Shown here: positions 26,739-35,540 of the stretch, piece after piece
Layout: every line of letters begins with the position of its first letter
Numbering within the stretch: the stretch's first letter is position 1
Origin: an uncultured Acetatifactor sp.
Lineage (GTDB): Bacteria; Bacillota; Clostridia; Lachnospirales; Lachnospiraceae
DNA length: 64,000 bases
Assembly: GCA_910584865.1 (NCBI GenBank)
Contig: CAJUCE010000008.1
Span: 90,515 to 154,514 of the forward strand
Direction of reading: 5' to 3'
The notes under the pieces: generated by a model
Databases searched by the model: none
Told to the model about the DNA's origin: nothing
Seen by the model: only the letters and a program-made list of their open reading frames with translations
Made by a program: the position numbers and the translations under genes

Positions 26739-27794
26739 ATGAACAACGCTCATATCGCAATCCCCTCCATCTTGAAGGTAGGAAAGGGTGCACTGAAAAA
26801 TATCGGAAATGACATTCGTTCAGGGGGCATGGACAAAGCCGTCATTTACTTCGGAAACGGCCTCATAGATATGTTCGGAAGCCAGGTGATGGACTCTCTC
26901 CGGGAAGCCGGTGTCACGGTTCTGGAATACCGGGAACTGGACTCTGTCAAAATCGAGGAACTTGTGGAGCTGGCCTTCTCCATCGACAACAAGGTACAGA
27001 TCATTGTAGGACTGGGCGGCGGCAAAGTCATCGACGGGGCCAAATATGCCGCTTATCTGCGCAAGCTCCCCTTTCTAAGCGTCCCCACATCCTCTTCCAG
27101 CGACGGCTTCTCCAGCTCAAGCGCCTCTCTCACCGTCAATGGACGCAGGACATCTGTCCCCGCGCGCATGGCATACGGCATCATAGCCGACACTGATGTC
27201 ATAAAAAGTGCACCCGAGAAATTCTTATACTCCGGCATAGGGGATATGGTATCCAAGATCACCGCCCTCTATGACTGGGCCTATGAAGCAGAAATGGGAT
27301 ATTCTTCCATCAACGATTTCGCGGTTATGATCGCAAAGAAAGCGGTAAACAGCTTTGTCCGCACGCCTTTTAAGAGTATTCATGAAGATTTGTTTCTAAG
27401 AGAACTTCTGGATTCCCTGGCCATGAGCGGCATCGCTAACGAGATCGCAGGCAGCAGCGCGCCCACCAGCGGCAGCGAGCACCTGGTCTCTCATGCCCTG
27501 GATAAACTGCTGGAACAACCCCAGCTGCACGGCATACAGGTTGGGATCGCCACTTATCTGATGAGCAAAGTGCAGGATCACCGTTACAGGCGGGTAAATA
27601 CGATCCTGTCCGACACCGGCTTCTGGGATTATGCGGCCACCCTGGGCCTGAACCGGGAGGATTACCAAAAGGCCATCGATCTGGCGCCATCCGTGAAGCC
27701 CTTCCGGCACACTTATCTCCATGAGGAAAAATACCGGAAACTGGCCAAACAGATACTGGCAGAGGATCCCGTGCTGCAGAAAGTTTTCCGGTAA
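26739..27794 (+). CDS. Glycerol-1-phosphate dehydrogenase-like (AraM/EgsA family) protein
   Basis: A 351-residue iron/nickel alcohol-dehydrogenase-fold protein. The NAD site GLGGGKVIDGAKYAA is near residue 92, and SVPTSSSSDGFSSSSASL near 118 is characteristic of sn-glycerol-1-phosphate dehydrogenases (archaeal EgsA, Bacillus AraM). The metal-binding His residues appear in SGSEHLVSHAL near 248 and GIQVGIATYLM. It would interconvert dihydroxyacetone phosphate and G1P, but a related dehydrogenase substrate is possible. AGGAGG at 6 bases sets the start; the longer frame to 26703 lacks one. It is monocistronic. Confidence 0.72.
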   Translation: MNNAHIAIPSILKVGKGALKNIGNDIRSGGMDKAVIYFGNGLIDMFGSQVMDSLREAGVTVLEYRELDSVKIEELVELAFSIDNKVQIIVGLGGGKVIDGAKYAAYLRKLPFLSVPTSSSSDGFSSSSASLTVNGRRTSVPARMAYGIIADTDVIKSAPEKFLYSGIGDMVSKITALYDWAYEAEMGYSSINDFAVMIAKKAVNSFVRTPFKSIHEDLFLRELLDSLAMSGIANEIAGSSAPTSGSEHLVSHALDKLLEQPQLHGIQVGIATYLMSKVQDHRYRRVNTILSDTGFWDYAATLGLNREDYQKAIDLAPSVKPFRHTYLHEEKYRKLAKQILAEDPVLQKVFR

Positions 27795-27810
27795 CCGGCT
27801 CCGGCCGGTT
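27793..27810 (+). terminator. Short GC-rich hairpin after the dehydrogenase gene
   Basis: AACCGGC, loop TCCG, GCCGGTT overlapping the stop codon, followed by only two T residues. A weak intrinsic terminator at best. Confidence 0.35.
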
Positions 27811-27839
27811 TGCCGTGGAAGCAGCCGCGGACTCCGGAT

Positions 27840-28733
27840 TTATTTATCATGTATATAATTCGCAATGCTGAATTCCTGATAAAGCCTCGCCCTGACCTCC
27901 ATGTCCTGCACGGCAAGCTTCGCCTCATCGTCCCGTCCCAATTCATATAACTTTGCCAGCAATAAGGTCAGCTTTGCTTCCCCCTTCTTTTCACCCTTCT
28001 TTTCACCCCTTTTCTCTCCGCGTGCTTCCAATAAATTAATATATTCACACATCATGATTTTTTCCTCCCCCTGTTGTTTATCCAAAAGTTTTTCTGCCTC
28101 TTCCCGAAACCTTCTATCTCCGGTCACAGCCTCCATCATGTCACACAGCGCTTCCAAATGGATAATTTTCTGATCACTGCGGCGCTCGAAGCTGCCCTCA
28201 TTGAGATAATCCGCCACGAATCCAATATCGCTGACGAACCTCTTTCGAATATCCGGGCACAAATTGTTCATTCGATAAATCTTCACACGGATATCGTCTA
28301 TCAGCCGCAACTCTTCCGCAGGCACTCCGTTTTTACCCAAAAGATCAGAAAGGCTCTGTGGGATGCGGTTCGTCCTTCCTGTCCAGGCGATGACGATATC
28401 GATTACCGCGTATACGGGAACACTGCTTTCCAACTGGTGCCTGTAGACACCTCCCTGGTAGGAAATATTCCGTAAAATCTGCCGTTCCCTGGGCTGCGTT
28501 TCATTTTCAATGATATACTGAGCGACAATGCAGCCCTGTTCCACCAGATACCTGCTGACATCGCAGAGCTGGTTATGAGGCTTTTTCCCCTGATAGAAGC
28601 TCTCCGTAGGGGCGGGCTGCGTATTTTCCGCGCTGAGCCGCTGCTTTCCGCCGTATACCAATGCATTAATACAATCCGCAAATACATCAGCATAGGACAT
28701 CAGCACTTTCTCTGTAATGTCTTTTTCCGCCAT
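27840..28733 (-). CDS. Rpn-family nuclease/transposase-like protein
   Basis: A 297-residue PDDEXK_2/Rpn-like protein, a different subfamily from the one at 272-1240. It opens MAEKDITEKVLMSYADVFAD, a typical family start, with YIIENETQPRERQILRN and SSVPVYAVIDIVIAWTG carrying likely active-site residues. Near residue 250 the sequence EKRGEKKGEKKGEAK is a G-E-K-K repeat. GGGAGGG lies 5 bases before ATG 28733; the longer frame to 28769 is not needed. Function in the host is unknown; Rpn proteins are linked to recombination and phage defence in some bacteria. Confidence 0.78.
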   Translation of the reverse strand: MAEKDITEKVLMSYADVFADCINALVYGGKQRLSAENTQPAPTESFYQGKKPHNQLCDVSRYLVEQGCIVAQYIIENETQPRERQILRNISYQGGVYRHQLESSVPVYAVIDIVIAWTGRTNRIPQSLSDLLGKNGVPAEELRLIDDIRVKIYRMNNLCPDIRKRFVSDIGFVADYLNEGSFERRSDQKIIHLEALCDMMEAVTGDRRFREEAEKLLDKQQGEEKIMMCEYINLLEARGEKRGEKKGEKKGEAKLTLLLAKLYELGRDDEAKLAVQDMEVRARLYQEFSIANYIHDK

Positions 28734-28889
28734 AGATCCCTCCCGCCACATTTTATCCGGGAGTTCCATGAAAACTCCCGCCGGTTATTTTGAAATAAAA
28801 GCAGGAATTTTCTGATTTACAAGAAAGTCAAGTCGAATCATAGAACAACTTTGGATGAAAATCTGCTTTGAGATCAGCTTAGCACAAGA

Positions 28890-28926
28890 AAGGCTTTTTT
28901 TCAATCATTTTTTGAAAAAAAGCCTT
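28890..28926 (-). terminator. Perfect 15-bp palindrome after gltD
   Basis: AAGGCTTTTTTTCAA and its exact complement, separated by 7 bases. The T-rich arms let it work as an intrinsic terminator in either orientation; here it ends the gltB-gltD transcript. Confidence 0.65.
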
Positions 28927-28955
28927 CTGGAAAATGCTGAAAAAAATTCCCTGCC

Positions 28956-30449
28956 TCATTGCACCGTCAGGCCGGAGTATCCCATCAGGCTCTCGTCCAC
29001 AGCCCTGGCTGCTTCCCTTCCTTCCCGGATCGCCCATACCACCAGAGACTGCCCCCTGTGCATATCCCCGGCAACGAAAACATTTTCTCTGGCGGTGCCA
29101 TAGCTTCCCTCCGCCGTCTTTACATTCATGCGTCCATTCAGCTCCACGCCAAATGCCTCCGCCACATAGGCTTCCACCCCCAGAAAACCCGCCGCAATCA
29201 AAACCACATCCGCCTCCAGCACCTGCCCGCTGCCCGGAATCTCCTTACTATGCATGCGTCCTGTGGCAGCATCTCTCTCCCAGGCAAGTCTCACAATCTC
29301 CACCCCGGTCAGCCTTCCCTCCTGATCCTTTTGAAATGCCTTCACGGTAGCCTCATAGATCCGCGGATCCTGCCCGTATAACGCAATAGCCTCCTCCTGG
29401 CCGTAGTCTGTCTTGCAGACCCTTGGCCATTCCGGCCATGGATTATTCTCCGCCCTGGTATCCGGTGCCTTGGGCATCATCTCCACCTGAACCACGCTCT
29501 TCGCCCCGTGCCGGAGAGCCGTGCCCACACAATCATTCCCGGTATCCCCTCCGCCGATGATCACCACATTTTTGTCCTTCGTGTCCACATACTTCTTATC
29601 CGCAAAATCTGAATCCAACAGGCTCTTCGTATTTGCCTTCAAAAAATCCACCGCGAAATAAATCCCCTTCGCATCCCGCCCGGGCGCATCAATATCCCGG
29701 GGACGGGATGCGCCGCAGGCCAATATTACTCGGTCAAAATCACGCAGCAGCTGCTCCGCCTTCATCCCTCTCCCCACATCCACACCGGTGACAAAGGTAA
29801 TCCCCTCCGCTTCCATCACGCTGCGCTTCCGCTCCACAATCCGCTTCTCCAGCTTCATGTTCGGAATACCGTACATCAACAGTCCGCCGATGCGATCAGA
29901 GCGCTCAAATACCGTCACCATATGGCCCCGGCTGTTGAGCTGGTCCGCTGCCGCCAGACCGGAGGGGCCGCTTCCCACCACCGCTACCCGCTTCCCGGTG
30001 CGCACCTTCGGCGGTCTGGGAGCCGCATATCCCTTCCCGTAGGCATTTTCAATAATGGCATACTCATTTTCCTTCGCTGCCACCGGATCCCCGTTCAGCC
30101 CGCAGGTACAGGCAGCCTCGCATAGCGCAGGGCACACCCTGGAGGTAAATTCCGGAAAATTGTTCGTTTTCTTCAACCTCTGATACGCCTGCTGCCAGTT
30201 TCCCGTATACACCAGGTCATTCCACTCCGGAATCAGATTGTGCAGAGGACAGCCGCTGGCCATCCCCCCAATCATCATCCCGGACTGACAGAACGGCACT
30301 CCGCATTCCATACACCGGGCCCCCTGGCGCTGCTGCTCCGCTCTTCCCAGATGCTCATGGAATTCCCCGAAATGCCGGATCCTCTTAAGCGGCTCCTCCG
30401 CCCTGCTCACTTCCCTCTCATATTCCATAAAACCTGTCGGCTTACCCAT
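28956..30449 (-). CDS. gltD: Glutamate synthase small subunit
   Basis: A 497-residue GltD. N-terminal iron-sulfur cysteines lie in ARCMECGVPFCQSG near residue 40 and CPALCEAACTCGLNG near 105; the FAD motif VAVVGSGPSGLAAADQL is near 150 and the NADPH motif VVIIGGGDTGNDCVG near 290. With GltB it transfers the amide of glutamine to 2-oxoglutarate, passing electrons from NADPH. It follows gltB after 132 bases on the same strand and ends at a strong palindromic terminator. Confidence 0.95.
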   Translation of the reverse strand: MGKPTGFMEYEREVSRAEEPLKRIRHFGEFHEHLGRAEQQRQGARCMECGVPFCQSGMMIGGMASGCPLHNLIPEWNDLVYTGNWQQAYQRLKKTNNFPEFTSRVCPALCEAACTCGLNGDPVAAKENEYAIIENAYGKGYAAPRPPKVRTGKRVAVVGSGPSGLAAADQLNSRGHMVTVFERSDRIGGLLMYGIPNMKLEKRIVERKRSVMEAEGITFVTGVDVGRGMKAEQLLRDFDRVILACGASRPRDIDAPGRDAKGIYFAVDFLKANTKSLLDSDFADKKYVDTKDKNVVIIGGGDTGNDCVGTALRHGAKSVVQVEMMPKAPDTRAENNPWPEWPRVCKTDYGQEEAIALYGQDPRIYEATVKAFQKDQEGRLTGVEIVRLAWERDAATGRMHSKEIPGSGQVLEADVVLIAAGFLGVEAYVAEAFGVELNGRMNVKTAEGSYGTARENVFVAGDMHRGQSLVVWAIREGREAARAVDESLMGYSGLTVQ

Positions 30450-30581
30450 GCTTCTTCCTCTCCTTCCACTTCCCCATTCATTTATCTCACTACTTCTAAG
30501 AAATTTTCCCTCCCCAAAGAACGTTGCCCGGACCGGGCAAAGTCCCCCGCCCCATCCGCCGTCCCTAAAGCATTATCCGCT

Positions 30582-33500
30582 CTATTTCCTCGTATTCGCG
30601 TAAAACGCCTCAATCTGCGCCTGCTCCGCACTCAGCCCCTTCTCCTCCATCTGCACGATGGTCTTCAAAACCCGCGCATAATCATACGGAATAATCTTCT
30701 TAAACTTCGGCACATATGCCTCGAAATCCTCCAGGATCTTTTTTCCCTTGGCGGAATTGGTCAGCCGCACATGCTCCTGAATCATTTCCTTCAGCTCCAG
30801 CACATCATATTTGGAGGTAAGCTCGCCGGAGGACACCATCTCCTTATTCAGGCGTTTGTACAGATCATTACCCTCGTCCAGCACATAGGCAATCCCGCCG
30901 CTCATGCCCGCCGCGAAATTTTTCCCTGTCCTTCCCAGAACCACCACACGTCCGCCGGTCATATATTCACATCCGTGATCTCCCACGCCTTCCACCACCG
31001 CTATGGCGCCGGAATTCCTCACGCAGAAGCGCTCCCCTGCCACACCGTTTATAAATGCTTTTCCGCTGGTGGCGCCGTACAGAGCCACATTGCCGATGAT
31101 AATATTCTCCGAAGCTTCAAATCTGCATCCCCTGGGCGGATATACGATCAGTTTCCCGCCGGAAAGTCCCTTGCCGAAATAGTCATTGCTGTCTCCCACC
31201 AGTTCCAGAGTCAATCCGCAGGGAATAAAAGCCCCGAAGGATTGGCCGCCCGCTCCCCGGCAAAGCACATGGTAGGTATCTTCCTTCACGGAATCGCCCA
31301 ACCTCCTGGTGATCTCGCTTCCCAGCATAGTGCCGAAGGCCCTGTCCGTATTGGAGACATTCACCTCAATACTTCTCCTCTGCCCCGCCAGGATGGCTTT
31401 CCGCAGCTGTTTTAGGAGAACTCTCTCATCCAACGTTTTTTCCAGCTGAAAATCAAATACCTGCTTCGGGTCAAATATCACCTTTTGTCCACACTCCTCG
31501 TGGGAACCTGAGAGAATCTGAGCCAGATCCACCTGCGCCTGCCTGGGGTTCAGTCCCTCCTTCATTTTCAGCAGATCCGTCCGCCCCACCAGTTCATCCA
31601 CACTGCGCACGCCCAGCGCCGCCATATATTCCCGAAGCTCCCGGGCCACAAACCTCATAAAATTTTCCACATATTCCGGCTTTCCGCGGAATTTTTTACG
31701 CAATTCCGGATTCTGGGTGGCCACGCCTACCGGACAGGTGTCCAGATTGCAGACCCGCATCATGACACATCCCAGCGTCACAAGAGGCGCAGTAGCAAAG
31801 CCGAACTCCTCCGCTCCCAGAATAGCCGCGATCGCTACATCCCTTCCGCTCATGAGCTTTCCGTCCGTCTCTATCCGCACCTTCCCCCGCAATCCGTTCC
31901 TGATCAGAGTCTGATGAGTCTCCGCCAGACCCAGCTCCCAGGGCAGGCCCGCATTGTGAATGGAACTTCTGGGAGCCGCACCGGTTCCTCCGTCATAGCC
32001 GCTCACCAATATCACCTGTGCGCCGGCCTTGGCCACACCTGCCGCCACCGTGCCCACACCTGCCTCGGACACCAGCTTTACGGAAATCCGTGCATCCTTA
32101 TTTGCATTTTTCAAATCATAAATCAATTGTGCCAGATCTTCAATGGAATAGATATCATGGTGAGGCGGCGGGGAAATCAGGGAGACACCCGGCGTGGAAT
32201 GTCTGGTCCTTGCGATCCACGGATAAACCTTTCCTCCCGGCAGATGGCCGCCTTCGCCGGGCTTTGCACCCTGCGCCATCTTGATCTGAATCTCCTTCGC
32301 GCTCACAAGATAACGGCTGGTAACACCGAATCGTCCGCTGGCTACCTGCTTGATGGCGGAGCAGCGGTCCTCTCCGTCCGGTCCCCTTTCCAGCCGTTCC
32401 AGCTCTTCTCCGCCCTCGCCGGAATTGCTCTTGCCATGGAGTCTGTTCATGGCGATGGCCAATGTCTCATGGGCCTCTTTGGAAATGGAGCCGTAGGACA
32501 TGGCCCCTGTCTTAAACCGGGTAACGATTGCCTCCACCGGCTCTACCTCCTTAAGCGGAACCGGATTATCCGGATAACGAAAATCCATCAGGCCCCTGAG
32601 ATTGCGGACGGAATGCTCGTCGTTGACCATGGCGGTATACTGCTTAAACATACCGTAATCTCCCCGCCTGGCGGCCTGCTGCAGCATATGAATCGTCTGG
32701 GGATTGTACAGATGCTCATCCCCGCCGCTTCTCATCTTGTGATGTCCCGGGCTGTCCAGCGTCAGATCACTGCCCAGGCCCAGCGGATCAAATGCCTGAG
32801 AATGAAGCGCATCCACCTGTTTTTCCAAATCCGTTAATCCGATACCGCCCACCCGGCAAACCGTATTGCTGAAATACTTCGCAACCACCTCCGGCGCAAT
32901 GCCGATTGCCTCGAAAATCTGAGAACCCTGGTAGGACTGGATTGTACTGATTCCCATCTTGGATGCAATCTTTACAATGCCATGCAGCACTGCATTATTA
33001 TAATCATTTACCGCCGCATAATAATCTTTATCCAGCAGCGAATTGTCAATCAGCTCTTTAATGCTCTCCTGGGCCAGATAGGGATTCACCGCACAGGCAC
33101 CATACCCCAGCAAGGTTGCAAAATGATGCACTTCTCTGGGTTCCCCGGACTCCAGAATCAACGCCACCCTGGTTCTCTTCTTCGTGCGCACCAGATACTG
33201 GTTCAGTGCGGATACAGCCAACAGAGAAGGAATGGCCACATGGTTTTCATCCACTCCTCTGTCCGACAGAATCAAGATATTCACCCCGTCCCGATAAGCC
33301 CTGTCCGCTTCCACGAAGAGTCTGTCGATGGCCCGCTCCAGTCGGGTATTTTTATAGTAAATAATGGGCAGCACCTCCACCCGGAAGCCCTCGGCCTTCA
33401 TATTTTTGATTTTCAGCAGATCCGTGTTGGTCAGGATCGGATTGTTGACCCGCAGCACATTGCAGTTCCCGGGACTTTCCCGAAGGATATTGCCCTCGGT

Positions 33501-35129
33501 GCCGATATACACGGTGGTGGAGGTAACGATTTCCTCCCGGATGGCGTCGATGGGTGGATTGGTCACCTGGGCAAAAAGCTGCTTGAAATAGTGGAATAAC
33601 GGGTGGTATGTTTTGCTCAGCACCGGCAGGGGAACATCCACTCCCATGGCAGCAATGGCCTCCGCCCCGTTCTTCGCCATAGGCAGGATGCTGGTCTTCA
33701 GCTCATCATAAGTATAACCGAAGGCTTTCTGCATCTTCTGCCTCTCTTCCGGGCTGTACTCCGGCACACGCTGGTTGGGAATCTTCAAATCCTTCAAAAA
33801 GACCAGATTGTTGTCCAGCCACTCGCCGTAGGGTTGCCTGGAAGCATATTTTTCCTTCAATTCTTCGTCGGAAATCACCTTTCCCTGCACCGTGTCCACC
33901 AGCAGCATCTTCCCGGGGCGCAACCGCTCTTTCTTTCTGATCCCGGCGGGTTCTATCTCCAGCACGCCCACCTCCGAAGAAAGGATCAGCGTGTCATCCT
34001 CCGTAATCATATACCGGGAAGGACGCAGACCGTTGCGGTCCAGCACGGCTCCCATGATATCTCCATCTGAAAACAGGATGGATGCCGGCCCGTCCCAGGG
34101 CTCCATCATGGTGGCGTAATACTGATAAAAATCCCGTTTGTTCTGGGACATGGCCTTGTCGTTGGCCCAAGGCTCCGGAATGGCAATCATCACTGCAAGA
34201 GGCAAATCCATACCGCTCATCACCAGAAATTCCAGTGTGTTATCCAGCATGGCAGAATCGGATCCCGTTTTGCTGATGGCAGGCAGCACCTTGTGCATCT
34301 GTCCTTTCAGGTATTCGGATTCCATGTTCTCCTCTCTGGCCAGCATCTTGTCCGCATTTCCCCGAATGGTATTGATCTCCCCGTTGTGCACCATGAGGCG
34401 GTTGGGATGGGCGCGCTCCCAGCTGGGATTGGTATTGGTGGAAAAACGGGAATGCACCATGGCGATGGCTGATTCGTAATCTTCGCTCTGCAGATCGGCA
34501 TAGAAAGTACGCAGCTGCCCCACCAGAAACATCCCTTTATACACGATGGTTCTGCTGGAAAAAGATACTACATATGTATCTTCTGAAGACTGTTCGAACA
34601 GGCGTCTGGCTATATAGAGCCTGCGGTCAAAGGCCAGCCCCTTCTCCACATCCGCCGGCTTTTTCACAAATCCCTGCATAATGTGAGGCATACATTCCAC
34701 TGCGCTCTGCCCCAGCACATTGGGAAAGGTGGGCACATCTCTCCATCCCAGAAATTCCAGCCCCTCCTTCTCCACAATGATTTCGAACATCTTCTTCGCT
34801 TGGTTTCGCCGCAGCTCCTCCTGGGGAAAGAAGACAAAGGCTACGCCGTATTCCCGCTCGCCGCCCAGCGCAATGCCCGACGCCTTTGTCACTCTGGCGA
34901 AAAATTTGTGCGGAATCTGTGTCAGAATTCCCACACCGTCCCCGGTTTTGCCTTCCGCATCCCTACCGGCTCTGTGTTCCAGATTCTCCACGATCTTCAG
35001 AGCATTCGTCACGGTTGCGCGGCTTTTTTCACCTTTGATATTCACACAGGCGCCGATTCCGCAGCTGTCGTGCTCGAAGGACTCACGGTATAAAGGAGCT
35101 TTCGGCACGTTTCTTTTCGCATCAAACAT
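30582..35129 (-). CDS. gltB: Glutamate synthase large subunit
   Basis: A 1515-residue GltB, full length. The class-II amidotransferase nucleophile is the Cys in EHDSCGIGA (residue 23, after a short propeptide). The FMN/synthase domain has GGKVYPWIARTRHSTPG, and the 3Fe-4S cysteines are in CVMMRVCNLDTCPVG near residue 1130. The C-terminal GXGXG beta-helix (GLSGGKLIVYPPRG and later) is intact. It combines glutamine and 2-oxoglutarate to glutamate with GltD. The 145-base leader begins with a hairpin and U-run (35231-35273) that may attenuate transcription. Confidence 0.97.
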   Translation of the reverse strand: MFDAKRNVPKAPLYRESFEHDSCGIGACVNIKGEKSRATVTNALKIVENLEHRAGRDAEGKTGDGVGILTQIPHKFFARVTKASGIALGGEREYGVAFVFFPQEELRRNQAKKMFEIIVEKEGLEFLGWRDVPTFPNVLGQSAVECMPHIMQGFVKKPADVEKGLAFDRRLYIARRLFEQSSEDTYVVSFSSRTIVYKGMFLVGQLRTFYADLQSEDYESAIAMVHSRFSTNTNPSWERAHPNRLMVHNGEINTIRGNADKMLAREENMESEYLKGQMHKVLPAISKTGSDSAMLDNTLEFLVMSGMDLPLAVMIAIPEPWANDKAMSQNKRDFYQYYATMMEPWDGPASILFSDGDIMGAVLDRNGLRPSRYMITEDDTLILSSEVGVLEIEPAGIRKKERLRPGKMLLVDTVQGKVISDEELKEKYASRQPYGEWLDNNLVFLKDLKIPNQRVPEYSPEERQKMQKAFGYTYDELKTSILPMAKNGAEAIAAMGVDVPLPVLSKTYHPLFHYFKQLFAQVTNPPIDAIREEIVTSTTVYIGTEGNILRESPGNCNVLRVNNPILTNTDLLKIKNMKAEGFRVEVLPIIYYKNTRLERAIDRLFVEADRAYRDGVNILILSDRGVDENHVAIPSLLAVSALNQYLVRTKKRTRVALILESGEPREVHHFATLLGYGACAVNPYLAQESIKELIDNSLLDKDYYAAVNDYNNAVLHGIVKIASKMGISTIQSYQGSQIFEAIGIAPEVVAKYFSNTVCRVGGIGLTDLEKQVDALHSQAFDPLGLGSDLTLDSPGHHKMRSGGDEHLYNPQTIHMLQQAARRGDYGMFKQYTAMVNDEHSVRNLRGLMDFRYPDNPVPLKEVEPVEAIVTRFKTGAMSYGSISKEAHETLAIAMNRLHGKSNSGEGGEELERLERGPDGEDRCSAIKQVASGRFGVTSRYLVSAKEIQIKMAQGAKPGEGGHLPGGKVYPWIARTRHSTPGVSLISPPPHHDIYSIEDLAQLIYDLKNANKDARISVKLVSEAGVGTVAAGVAKAGAQVILVSGYDGGTGAAPRSSIHNAGLPWELGLAETHQTLIRNGLRGKVRIETDGKLMSGRDVAIAAILGAEEFGFATAPLVTLGCVMMRVCNLDTCPVGVATQNPELRKKFRGKPEYVENFMRFVARELREYMAALGVRSVDELVGRTDLLKMKEGLNPRQAQVDLAQILSGSHEECGQKVIFDPKQVFDFQLEKTLDERVLLKQLRKAILAGQRRSIEVNVSNTDRAFGTMLGSEITRRLGDSVKEDTYHVLCRGAGGQSFGAFIPCGLTLELVGDSNDYFGKGLSGGKLIVYPPRGCRFEASENIIIGNVALYGATSGKAFINGVAGERFCVRNSGAIAVVEGVGDHGCEYMTGGRVVVLGRTGKNFAAGMSGGIAYVLDEGNDLYKRLNKEMVSSGELTSKYDVLELKEMIQEHVRLTNSAKGKKILEDFEAYVPKFKKIIPYDYARVLKTIVQMEEKGLSAEQAQIEAFYANTRK

Positions 35130-35226
35130 ATTTCTCTCCCTCTCTTCCTATAAAGACGGATGCTGCGGCACCTGTCGGACTCTTCCTGTTCCGTATTCTT
35201 CTACCGCAGACTATCCCTATCCCGAC

Positions 35227-35273
35227 AAAAAAAGACGCAGCGGAAGCACCTCTGAGCGCTCCGTTGCGTCTTT
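35227..35273 (-). terminator. Hairpin with U-run at the very start of the gltB leader (attenuator candidate)
   Basis: On the minus strand AAAGACGCA-A-CGGA-GCGC, loop TCAGAG, GTGC-TTCCG-C-TGCGTCTTTTTTT: a strong stem followed by seven T residues. It starts only a few bases after the predicted transcription start, so most transcripts could end here unless antitermination occurs. A second stem, CTGCGG/CCGCAG, follows before the gltB ribosome site. Confidence 0.6.
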
Positions 35274-35281
35274 ACCGTCAT

Positions 35282-35310
35282 ACTATACTACACTTTTTCG
35301 GATTTGTAAA
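35282..35310 (-). promoter_or_regulatory. Promoter of gltB-gltD
   Basis: Minus-strand TTTACA (35310-35305), 17 bases, TATAGT (35287-35282). The predicted start is near 35275. The remaining 230 bases to the divergent MBOAT gene are AT-rich, with no clear promoter for that gene and nothing else recognised. Confidence 0.6.
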
Positions 35311-35540
35311 TAAAGACTTTTATTAAAATTATCTGATTATTTGTCTTTTCTCCGTTTTCCTCTATATTGTCAGGCTTTTAACACTCGTTCACATAACTTA
35401 ACTTCATGACATTAGCCGTAAACCGTATCGTATTTTTGGTTAATTTGTCAATTTACAAGATAGGAAATGTATAAGAAGATAGATATATAGTTTATTCTGT
35501 CGAAAACAGGCAATGATCTGAAACGGGACGGTAAATCATC

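Noticed and set aside
30240..31415. 391-codon plus-strand open frame
   Set aside because: Antisense to the gltD 5' part and the gltB 3' part; composition typical of a shadow frame.
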